DNA of 64,000 bases from Rhyzopertha dominica (lineage: Eukaryota > Arthropoda > Insecta > Coleoptera > Bostrichidae). Position numbers and translations under genes: made by a program. The number at the start of each line of letters is the position of its first letter. Position 1 is the stretch's first letter. Location: assembly GCA_025024175.1 (NCBI GenBank), contig QCXZ01000041.1, positions 8,675,786 to 8,739,785 of the forward strand, in the 5' to 3' direction. A model generated the notes under the pieces. The model did not search any database, was not told the DNA's origin, and saw only the letters and a list, made by a program, of their open reading frames with translations. This document shows positions 24,901-36,900 of this stretch, in pieces.

Positions 24901-27900
24901 AATTTTTTTCGCAACCAAGGCATGCTTTGCAAAAAATCTTTTTATGCGCAATTAGTTTCTTTAGCAGTGCTGGTTCTTTTCTCAAAATCTCATGGGATTC
25001 GTATGTGCGCGTCCATGTTTAATATTCAACCCTGTGTATTTCCAAAAACCAAAATTAATTTTTTTCGCAACCAAGGCATGCTTTGCAAAAAATCTTTTTA
25101 TGCGCAATTAGTTTCTTTAATAGTGCTGGATCTTTTCTCAAAATCTCATTGGATTCGTATGTGCGCGTCCATGTTTAATATTCAACCCTGTTTATTTCCA
25201 AAAAGCAAAATTAATTTTTTTCGCAACCAAGGCATGCTTTGCAAAAAATCTTTTTATGCGCAATTAGTTTCTTTAACAGTGCTGGTTTTTTTCTCAAAAT
25301 TTCATCGCATTCGTATGTGCGCGTCCATGTTTAATATTCAACCCTGTATATTTCCAAAAACCAAAATTAATTTTTTTCGCAACCAAGGCATGCTTTGCAA
25401 AAAATCTTTTTTATGCGCAATTAGTTTCTTTAACAGTGCTGGTTCTTTTCTCAAAATTTCATCGGATTCGTATGTGCGCGTCCATGTTTAATATTCAACC
25501 CTGTTTATTTCCAAAAACCAATATTAATTTTTTTCGCAACCAAGGCATGCTTTGCAAAAAATCTTTTTATGCGCAATTAGTTTCTTTAACAGTGCTGGAT
25601 CTTTTCTCAAAATTTGATTGGATTCGTATGTGCGCGTCCATGTTTAATATTCAACCCTGTTTATTTCCAAAAACCAAAATTAATTTTTTTCGCAACCAAG
25701 GCATGCTTTGCAAAAAATCTTTTTATGCGCAATTAGTTTCTTTAACACTGCTGGTTCTTTTCTCAAAATTTCATCGGATTCGTATGTGCGTGTCCATGGT
25801 TAATATTCAACCCTGTATATTTCCAAAAACCAAAATTAATTTTTTCCGCAACCAAGGCATGCTTTGCAAAAATTCTTTTTATGCGCAATTAGTCGCTCTA
25901 ATAGTGCTTGTGTGTTATTGTTATTGTTTAATTAGATTTGTATGTACCGATCCATATTTAAATAGTCAGTGCTGTTTTATGAGGGGTTTTAGCGTGGCAC
26001 AATCTCTAATGCCCGTTATATAAATAATATTTGTTTATTTAGCTTTATTTATAGCTAGTATTAGTTATTCAGTATTTCGCCTGAACCTATACACTTAATA
26101 TATTTATCCTTAATTTTGCTGATTGGCTGACCAAAAAGCGCTCTATTTTTACTACTTCTGTGGTACGTTCGGCTACATTCGGAAATTTAGGCTGCTGTCA
26201 TTTGGCTGCTGTTTTCACACCGGTGTAACTTTTAGAGATCTAAAGTCAAAACCCCATTGCATTAAATGTTAAATATCCAATAGAAATGATTTCTATGAAA
26301 GCGGTTCTCATTTTAAATTGATGGTCGTTTTTGTGGATGACTTCAAAAGAGCATTTTAATGAAATCGTTTCAAATGCATAAAGAGCAACTATTAAATGGA
26401 ATCCATCAGTGGCAGTGGACAAAGTGTCATAGAATGTATGGAAGCTTTATCCAAATTTACATGTTAACTCGTGTATGAATAATATATTACACATGCCTTT
26501 GTCAATAGTGGATAGACACATCAGGTTAAAAGGCAAAAATACGACAGTCCTATGCTGTGTTTCAATAGCGTGTTGATAAATTTTGTTTGCTCTACATACT
26601 GCCATAAAATGCATAACTCATAAGAAATATCAAAAGCTTGCGCAGAATGGACATTTTATAAGTACCTACATCCTCTTCCTAATTAGTCAACTGACTTCTG
26701 TATGCGATAATAGTAATTTCATCATTCGCTTACTTTCGGCTTGTCATTAGCAGCAGTAAGTCAGTACAATCGTGGACTTTGAATATGAGACGACCTGGAA
26801 GACGGTAGTTATTAGGTTTGGAGCCAAGCTCTTGAAGTTAGCTACTATTATTCACCACGGAATCAGGCTATTGTAACGGAATAATGTTTACCTGAGAGAT
26901 ATGCTACCGAGGAAACATGCATTTCAGATGAACAGATGCGCAAGCGGGCGCAAAAACATGCATATTATTGTAAATAAACACAAATTCGATAGTTCACATT
27001 TTATGAGCAGGTTGTAGAATACAATACAATATTCGTTATAGCAGTTTTAATGTTTAATGATAAATATGAAAATGCGTCAATCTAAAGCAAAACACTTACA
27101 GTATAATAATATGTATCCTCAAAATTAAGCATAAGATATACGGCAATTTGTTTTTTTCTAATTATTGGCGACAATTAAAATAGTAAATATGATAATCTTT
27201 TATGAAATATATAATATACCTCCTTTTTCAGTAGAAACTGTTTCTTTTGTGAATATTATATTCGAACGATAATACAATATTATGCTTTAAGAATGATTAA
27301 AATGGTGTATTTGATATTATTGCGTATTTTTTATAGATCAATAACGTCCCTCTAAGATACACAGTATTATCAAAATGAGAATAGTCAAACACATAAAATA
27401 AAATTAACATTTTTATCTTTTGTGTAGCGGTAAAATGTCACTTGATCGTATAACAAAATGAACAGTTATTATAAAATTGACAGCAACTGTTACATTGATA
27501 AAAGCGTATTCATTAAGTAATTATAGTATATTGATGTTTTTTCAGTGCGGCTTCCGACCGATAAAATATTTAGATATTACCATACTGTTGCCGATGAAAT
27601 AAGGTACAATTAATAAGCAGACCATATCGGTATTGTCTTTCAGTTATTCGGTAACGTGCGTCTTCATACGTATTTGAATGCATTTAAAATGCTAATGAAT
27701 TATATTATTAGTAAATTTTGGCAAATATTTTGAATGTTTTAGGCTATCAAGCCTGGAAGCGAAACTCACGACTATTTCGAAATGAGTCCAGTTCAGAAAT
27801 TTAGCAACTGTTCGTGCTACTTTCAGTTACTGCGATGTTTAGAGATTAATTTGTATTTATAGTGTCAAAATCTGCCAACTTCTTGAATATAACTAAAATT

Positions 27901-30900
27901 ATAGATAAGAAAAATTGTTTTTGGCTATTAGGTGGCGATGCAGTATTATTTTCTGCCCAATACATATAAAAAAGCAGTCTTTTATTTCAGTGACATCAGT
28001 TACTAATTTTAAGTAAAAAAGTAATAATTAATAACGGGATTTAAACCTGGATGTACTAGAAGCCAAGATTTGCATTCAAAATCGGCACTGCAGTGTGGCA
28101 GTTGTATCTAAAACAAATCACTAAATGTTTACAAAGTATTTTAATTAGCTGGTGCAACGCATTAACACGCTGGATTGAGGAGTTCCGCTACCGACTGTTC
28201 TCGTTGCTTGTATATGTAAATAATTTGTCACGAACATAAAATATAGATTTGTGGAATAATAGGTAATTACCACAACGAAAATGATTGAAAGTAAGCTTAA
28301 AATTTTGAAAACATTTAGTGATGGTAACTGTTTTTTACTATTTGTTATTTGTTAAACCGGCAACAGAATGTGCAGTAACCCTGTGAGTAAGTGTGCTACG
28401 CAAACAAACATCATATCTATCTGCAGGACTCTCCTATTTTTTTTTCAAGTGTTATACAATCTTTTTCCGACTCGGTGTCGAAATATTTCTAATTTCTTGT
28501 GCTTATTGCTTTATTGGATTGAACACACAATGGCATATTGGTATACGCAAAACTGTATGTCAATGTTCTGTGACAATCTCATCAACCACGTAATTCTTAG
28601 CATGTTTCAGCGTTCTCAAAACGTTTAGCAAATGGTACTTTGTATATGTTTCTTCGAAGTATAAGCCTTTCTTATAGAGAAAATCTATATTTTCAATTTT
28701 ATTGCTCAAACAATTTGGAAATTTCTCATCAACGTGTGAGTGGTAATTAGCATTATCTATCACTATTACGCTGTTAGGTTCCAAATTCGGTAAAATTCGT
28801 TGCGAAACCACTCGGTAAGCAAGTCTGACGTCACGTTTTCGTGGTAGTCCACTTTTGTTTCTTCTGTGTCTTCGTGGATCCAACCACCTTCTGAACCAGC
28901 ATTTAGGTTTATGTCGCGAGGTGGGTATATCAATTTGACACTTTTCTGAATTGTCTGTCCATCAGTTGTTTGCAGTGTCGATTGTTTTATACGAGAAACA
29001 ATTTTTGTTTCAAAAATCTTCCAACAGTTTATTCACTACACTAAACAATATTTTTGCCACAGGTTCTGGTAAACGATCTAAATTGTTGGTATCTGTTTAT
29101 GATCTTAGAACTCACAAACAGTTCTTCTTATTGGTTCTGCATCACGTACTAGATCGAGTTTGCGAAATTGTCCCTTTTCTGTTGCTACTCTTCCACCATT
29201 TACTGTTCTCCAAACAGTCGTATAAGGCAATTGCAATAAGCTTGCCGTTTCTGAAATGAGACGAACCCCACTAATACGTTTCTTCAAAAAGTCGTAAACA
29301 TTTACTTTTTTGCATTAGTACTAAATTCGTATGCTATTTTGCATTTTTTTCTTCACACGCACATTGGTTTTCAAAATCAGAAACATTTTCCTCAACGTCG
29401 ATTTCTTCTTCTTCACTTTTTCCTCCAATATTCTCCATTTGAATATCTACCTACTCTTTCTCATCAACTTCAGGTTTCAAATTTCCTCAGCTGCCACATT
29501 TTCTCAAAAAATTGTTAAACACAATCAAGCGCAATAAATACAAAGAACGCAAAGAACGAACGTCTTGCACTACTGGAATAAACTTCTCAATTGATAGGTA
29601 ACCATTTCGATTTAAATACCATTTTGTACTCCTATTACTAAGCACACAAATAATATTTGTAGGAAACCTGAATTTAAAATCAAGAAATGTTTCTTATTAT
29701 AATACTCTTAGATTATTGAAAGCTTCTATCCTTTGAATTTGAACCGATTTTAGGAGCAAGTACTCGAGGGGATTACTGGGCTCGGAACTAGTGCCACAAA
29801 CATAAAACTATTCAAAGGTTACTTTTGCGCGTTCCCCGAATTTATTCAAATGATTTGTCCGCTCCTTTAACATATCACGAAAGCTAGAACAGATAAATAA
29901 TTAAAAAAAAATGTCGCTCTTGTTGTAAGATGCTTCGACATACTGGTCACCGGTTACTGTCGAAAAATGTAGCGGCAAATGAAAAAGTCGCAGTTGTTTT
30001 CAGTCACGGTGCTGCTCATCGCTGTTTTCTTTTTATTGTTGAGTTCTACAACAGAAGTACTAGTAAATGATCCATTGAAACGGACAATCTTGAAATATTA
30101 ACTCTTTCCATTTAGGGCAGAATAATTTTTAACTAATTACGTTGTTTTAGAAGCAAAGGCTAGATCTGATAGCTATGGCCATAACTGTATTTAAATAAAT
30201 AATTTTTTAAGTTGATTAGGATGTTTCGACCTAATTATTAACTCAATATTTCCGAGCTTTCGACTGATTTATTCTCAAGTCTTCTTCGGGGAACTGCAAG
30301 TGTTATAAACTATTAACGTGTATGTGAATATAAAACTATTATCAATACTTACATATTTTAAAATATTACATAAGGACTCACATTAAATTTTTTTTCTGCT
30401 TCTGATTTCTGATTGATTATCACAGTTTGTTTAGAAAAAAAAACAACTTTCAGTTTGGTGTCAAATTCAAAAATTTAATGTTCTAGTTCTTATTGAATAT
30501 TTTAAACTATGTAAGTATTGTTGTAGTTATCCGAAGAATACTTGAGAATAAATCAGTCGAAAGCTCGGAAATATTGAGTTATTAATTAGGTCTAAACATC
30601 CTAATCAACTTAAAAAAGTACATAATTACGACCATAACAATCTAAATAAATATATAAACTTCCAAAAAGCAATCTGCTCCACCGTAATAAAAGACAACAG
30701 CGACTTTTTTGTTTTTAACTGTCTAGCGTTTTCGTGTTATTATATTACTTATAGAAAATGCGCCGGTTGTGTGTGCTTTTTAATAAAGAGCCGAGCACTA
30801 TAAAGTTTTTAAAGTACTAGTGAGTGAAGTGTAGTATTTTAAATAGTAGTTATTTGTATTAGTATATTTTATTGAACCAGCTGTGTTACAGTTCAGTAGT

Positions 30901-33900
30901 ATTTTAGTGCTTAGCGTGTGAATATAGAAAGTAAAGATATTATGGTGTTTTTGATCCCGTACATGTAACAGTATTTTTGCCCAGTGATTGACGATTGCGA
31001 CACCTTATTTTTAGAAACTCTTTCAGTACAAATGCTGAAGGTTTTTCCTTCTTTGTCACTTCTGTCGCATAGATTCACCATTAAATCGGAAAAGTGTCTT
31101 CCTCCGTGTGTATTTTTACTTTTCGCGTTCCTGTATCTTGCAAATGGACATAATATCCTATTTTATATTTTATAAAAAATCTTAATTTGTGATATCTTTT
31201 GGCGAAGAGTTTGAGCTTGCCGATTAGATTAAATAATTTTGGATACGACAGCGCAAATTACGTCACCGCCAAGTCGAAGAATTCCGATTTTCCAAATGCG
31301 CTTTTACCATTAAGATAACGACGCTCCTCTGCCTGTTCTCCGTGACGAAGGCGACGACAACCAGAGCCACAAGAAACACGTAAGCGGCGGCCGTGGCCAA
31401 GTTCCTGAAGTCCAGGAAGGACTCCACGAGCGGAATAGTCCCCATCGTCCAATCGCAGCACAGGCCGTTGGGGAACAAGAGCAGCCACAGGTTGACACTG
31501 ATCAAGTAGTTGTAAGTCAACTGCCTGGCGGGCGTGGGCGAGACGGAGGCCGGATTATCGAATCGCGTAAAAACGGGCAGCTGCGACCCCATGATCTGCA
31601 AGCGGACCAGCAACAGTGCGGCCGTCGTGACCCCGAGCACGAGCAGCCTTTTTGTCGCCTCGCCGGACCACGGGAAGTGGTAGGACGTCTTGGCGGTCAC
31701 GGACCACTTCAGCAGGTGCTTCAGTTCGGGAAGACGCACTTTTTGCACTACGAATATCTCGTAAGCGGCGCACACGCCCGCCACCGTTATGCCCTGCTCC
31801 TTGCACAGCATCGCCGTCGCGATCGAGAGCATCGAGATTAATATTTTCCTCCAGCCTGAAACAAAAAGAGAACATTGTAATTCCAGGTTTCTTATACCTA
31901 CAGATATCATTGCCTTAATTATACCTAACAAACTTATTACTCCCATTTAGAAGTTTTTTTTATTATTTATTTTGTTACAACTCACAGTCGAAATCAACAA
32001 GGAGGAAAGAATACATCAGGGAGGTACTATATAAGAATTCTGGCGTAAATATGAGAAATAATCCCTAGCAGCGATTTGAACTAAACCCATTATAATGCCG
32101 TGTCAGTAGCCTTACTTCTTAAATGGTGGTATTTCTGATTCCCTAAACTCTCGCCAAAAGACGCTATGTGGTCGACAACCCCAAACTATTATTACTTCCA
32201 CATCCAACGGATGGGAAGTATTGTATCGCGAAAAAAATTTTCAAAAATTTTTATTTGCTCATTCGCTTTAAAATGGTCGAAAACGCAAAAGAACAAAATT
32301 TGAGCAAAAAAATTTCTTGTCGGTGTGTCCGTCTCCGTGTCTGTGTCTGTGGTTTTGCTTGTAAACGCGGTAACTTTCGAAAGACTTAGTATATGAACTT
32401 GAAATTTGGAAAACATATAAACCTCAACTACCCAAAGCGATCTATTGTTTGTTGGGTAAGTACGGTATCGGGAAGGGGGCAAAACTGGGGGGTAACTACC
32501 CTTTTTACAAATTTTTATTTTTTTATATTTTTTTCGTTTTAGTATGTGATTAGTAGTAGAACTGCGAGTATTATTCATTCTTATGAATTTTCGGTGCAGC
32601 AAACTGTTTAGAAGATATTAGCAAAAAAGCGTCACTTAAATATCCTAAATATCTTTGAATATACTTAATATATTCAAAAAATGAAAATGCCATCACATAG
32701 GAAATAAAATTTCTCACAAAACGTTTCCTAGAAAACTTTGGTCCCTGCTCGTACGATTTTTTTTAAATTTTGATATTATATATAAAATCAAATTTCTGAT
32801 CAGAAAGCACTCTTGTAATTTTTTTGTTAAGTTAATAATTTTCGAGTTATTTGGAAAAAACAGATTTTAAAATTTATATATTTTTGCTAATATCACGAGG
32901 ACTTTGTCTTAGAAAAAATGTGTAGCGAGACAAAATGCTCAAAATCTGATTACTAATCGTATAGCATAAGAAATAAAAACGTAAATGTTAATTTTGACAA
33001 TTGGATGTGGAAGTATTGATTCAATTTGCAGCGGTTTTTTATGCATTGTTCCTTAAATATAACTTTCCACTACCCTAGTCGATTTTCAACCACTGTCACG
33101 CTTCGCACTGGTAATATTGGTCTCAGCGACGTGGGTTGGTCTTGTCTGAAAGTACAGAGACCTACATTGTCGATTGCCAGGTCATTTTGTTAAAGTCAGC
33201 ATCCATCATCTATCGGTTGGCTTCACGAACTACGTCGAGTAGCGGTAGACAAGTAGAGAAAATACCTATCGAAAACAGTTCAGTTAAAAAAACTTACTTT
33301 GATTGATTGGATTAATTTTAACTGAAGAGGTATGCTATTTCCCTCACCAAATTCAAGAGGTGTATCAAAGATAAAGCCACCTTTGATTTTTGTTGCAAAA
33401 TTGCCTACCGTTCCCAGGTATGAGCAACATTTTACGTTAAAGTGTTTTTAAGTTATGACTTCACTGATAATTTTTTCTGCAACAGCAGCAGCGGATAGCG
33501 GCTCACCAACGTCAATTTATAGAGCGTTTCTGGGAGAGAAAAGTAGCAAATTCAGGATTTTGAATAATGGTCTTCCACAAGGATCGGTTCTGTCGCCTAT
33601 TCTTTTCAACCTTTACATAAGTGACCTTCCAGTAACTCAATCCAGAAAATTTGTGTATGCAGACGACATGGTATTGGCTTTGCAAAGTAAAAACTTTTCT
33701 GTCCTTGAACAAAACCTTTCAACAGACATCGAGATTATGAATTGCTATTTTAAAGCCTGGCGCTTATACCCTAATCCGTTGAAGACTGAAGTAACCTGTT
33801 TTCATCTCAACAATCATCAAAAGACAAAACAACTTCAAGTTATTTCAAATAACTTAATTCTTAAACATAACTTCTCCCAAAATACATTGGAGTGACCCTA

Positions 33901-36900
33901 GATACGTCTCTAACCTACAAGAAACATCTAGAAAACATCAGTAAAAAAATTACAGACCAGAAATAGCATCCTGCATAAGCTTGCAGGTACCAGTTGGGGT
34001 GCAGATGCAAGTGTACTCCTGTACTTCTGCAACTGCCTTGCTTTATAGCACTTCTGAGTACTGCTGTCCTGTTTAGGAAAATAGTCATCACACAGGAAAA
34101 ATTGACACTCAACTGAATACTGCAATGCGACTAATCACTGGAACAATTAAGTCAACTCCATTACCTTGGCTCCGTAGATTCGCAGACAGTGCTACATATA
34201 AAGCTTGGCAAAAATATCAATCAGATCCTAATGAGTTTCTGATTTCCCGAGATCTACAAGAGCTACCTACAACTCGGCTAACTTCCAGAATACCTCTGTG
34301 GATTTCCTAATTTTTTCATAATATTAAAAATGTGGGCAAAATTTGCATGGCTGAGTTGTCATTGAAAATGGTCGTCAGGCCGAAACAGCATCAGCATCAG
34401 CCAATAATGTTGTTTGAAAAACTGCTCATTCCATGTCAGGTCCAACTTTCTGGACCAGAAAATCCAAGAAATGAAGCCAAAAAGGTTTTTTAAATTGTGC
34501 ATGCTTATGCCTACATAATGTGTAGTATATTTTCCAGCCACATAATGCAAGAAAAAACTCCCACCGGCAGTTTCAGGTTGCTGATTAATGTATTTTCGAC
34601 ACATTTCTGTAGCACTGACCGAAAAAGCTTATTCGAAGATCGTGAAAGTTCTTGTTTTTGTTTTCATATCCGGAATGGTTATGTCCATATTCGATCGCGA
34701 TTGTTTCTCCAATAAATTCAATATTAAAAATTTAATCACACTCCATAATGATTCCTTTAATATTTTGGTCTAATTCTAGTGAATATTTTACCCACTCGGA
34801 TTTTTTCGACTTAATACAGGTACTTGCTCCACCCATATCATCTGACGGCCTGACTGCCTTAGCCTTAGCTGATATCCGAAAAGATCAGTCCATTGCATCG
34901 ACAAGCACCTGCGACTTCCATGATCGTTGCAACGTCTAGAGTGTTGAAAATAAAAAGCTAAATGAATAAATTGAAATAACATCATCGTTTATTTCCTACT
35001 TAAACTTATAAACTTGTAAATATCCCTCATAGTATGCTTTTTTTAAATCCTTCGACTTGGTTTCTTTCCAGTAACTTTGTACTTGTGGGAACTAGTTTTG
35101 CTTTTGATCAAAACAACCATGTGATGCTGTAGCTCGTTTATTTCTCCGGACGTTTCGGCTGCTTTTTTGCGCCTTCTTCAGTGGACTTGTTTATTATAAT
35201 AACTATAAAGGTAGACACTTACACCTGGATACAATTTAAAAACACACATGACTTACATTCTAGATATTCTGATTTACAAATGCAAAACAATAACAAATAT
35301 ATTTTTGCAAGCTCGAAAAAGTTTTTATCTTGTAGGTTTACGTCATTCCGTCGCGTTTCAGGTGTCAAGTAGTTATCATATGTTTGTGTGTTCCTTCTTC
35401 AGTCGTATAGTGCGTTATTGTCGGTGTTATTTATAGATATTTCTCTGTAGGTTTCACTGTTAACTATGTTTTTCATTTCGAGTATTAGTATTTTGTGCTT
35501 ATTTTTCTTAAGTAGCAAGGTTCGGATAGTTTTTCGTGGTTTCGGTATAGAACTGTAGCAATAATTGTTCTACAATGTACCTGTGTGAAAATTAATTCTT
35601 GCAATTCGACAACTGTAAACGCCACGCCGGTTTTTAACACCCCTAAAGATATATACAATAAATAATATTAAATTATGATTATAAAAAACCCTGTAAGTTT
35701 CCAAATGGTGTCCAATTTGATAACTGTAAATACTCAATAACCAGTAAATGCTGAAATCCGTTTTACCGTTTTATGCTATGTGCTGGACCAAAGACTGCAT
35801 CTCGATTTTAGCATCAGGATTCGACATGCGCGCAGGGTTGCGTCTTTCTTCAAATCATAAGAAAATGATGCTGTTGCTTTCTTGCTATGTTGCCTGTCGA
35901 TGGAGGTAAATTTTTTGAAATGATCAGTATAAATAAGGTAAGTATTATTTTACGGTAATGTAATAAAATAGGCGCCCGCTGTTTCAAGATACCTGAACAC
36001 AATAAAAAAATACGAAAAAAAATATTTTTTTGATTAATTCACCTCACAATTGACTGTTTCTGCGCGTGGACGTGGATAAAACGTTGAATTACATTCGGGA
36101 AGTGGCAGCCTTTAATCCGCTCGAAACAATGAACACTCCCGGCTGCTTCTTAATTCCCTTGTACAATTAAATAACTGTTGCAGCATTTCGGATTGCTTTA
36201 TTGTTCTAAGACAAGTGACAATTGAAAGCTGCTTAATGTGATCTGTCATGTTCATTTTTTGAAGCTCTATGCAAACTTACCTAAAAAAAATGTTTTTTTA
36301 AGGAGTGATTGTATGTAAAGCCCTTGAGTGACTACTAGGTAAAATAAATATAGGATGCTATATCCCTTTATTTTTTATGTAAAATTAAAAAATTTAATGT
36401 AAAATTTGCAATTGTCATAAGGGTCGAACAGTTTTAAAAAATATTACATACATAGCCATTTACATCTATTACGCGAAATCGATAATGTTAAGTAAATTAG
36501 GTCGTCAGTACTGTCGTTTAAATAACTGACAAATCTGGTTGATAGACAAAAGTAAATTAAAATCTGATGTAAGGGTGCCACATTGTTAATAACGATATTC
36601 AATAGCAGATCGCACAACACAAGGTAGTAACCATCGTGTAATATTTTAAATAAAACTTGAAATCTAAGAATCGCACCGTCATAATATATCCATAAGTAAT
36701 TAGGAATATAGACGTAGCTGAATAAACCCCATAAATTTATAAATTCAACATCATCCAGATATTCGAATTAAATAATGACGTACGAGACAACAACAGCATT
36801 AAGCCTAGTTGCTTAAATTACCATCACCAATCTCTTTGCAAACTGAATAAGCAAACTGGATCCGTATAAGAATTAATGAACAAAATAAAAAGCACGCCTT

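Larger units (their letters stand above)
20246..26224. mobile_element. Foldback (MULE/FB-like) transposon, 5979 bp, non-autonomous
   Basis: The left end ACCGGTGTGAAAAC and the right end are exact complements. A 9-bp direct repeat GTAACTTTT lies outside them at 20237-20245 and 26225-26233, as expected for a target-site duplication. The outer inverted repeats (about 316 bp) differ at only a few positions. Inside them are two arrays of one 156-bp unit in opposite orientation, meeting directly near 21073 with no unique centre. This plan (long inverted repeats built of tandem units, 9-bp duplication) is that of Drosophila FB-type foldback elements. No transposase is encoded. It lies in the 14.6-kb Tmtc3 intron. 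Confidence 0.9.
16748..31307 (-). other. Tmtc3 intron, about 14.6 kb, repeat-filled
   Basis: Donor GTAAAA at 31307 and acceptor TAG at 16750-16748. It carries a Gypsy relic, an RT fragment, the 5,979-bp foldback element, a transposase relic and a small foldback, listed separately. Stretches 17871-18849, 19061-20236, 26235-28540, 29300-30200 and 30617-31300 show nothing recognisable; they are AT-rich with only short chance frames. Confidence 0.8.

Noticed and set aside
21069..25491. Open frames of 653 and 813 codons as real proteins
   Set aside because: They are read from a 156-bp satellite whose length is a multiple of three. Changes between units are mostly amino-acid altering, frames are cut by single-base insertions, and the same array exists inverted at 20562-21073.
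20562..25907. CRISPR-like array
   Set aside because: The repeats are contiguous 156-bp units with no unique spacers, in a eukaryotic intron.
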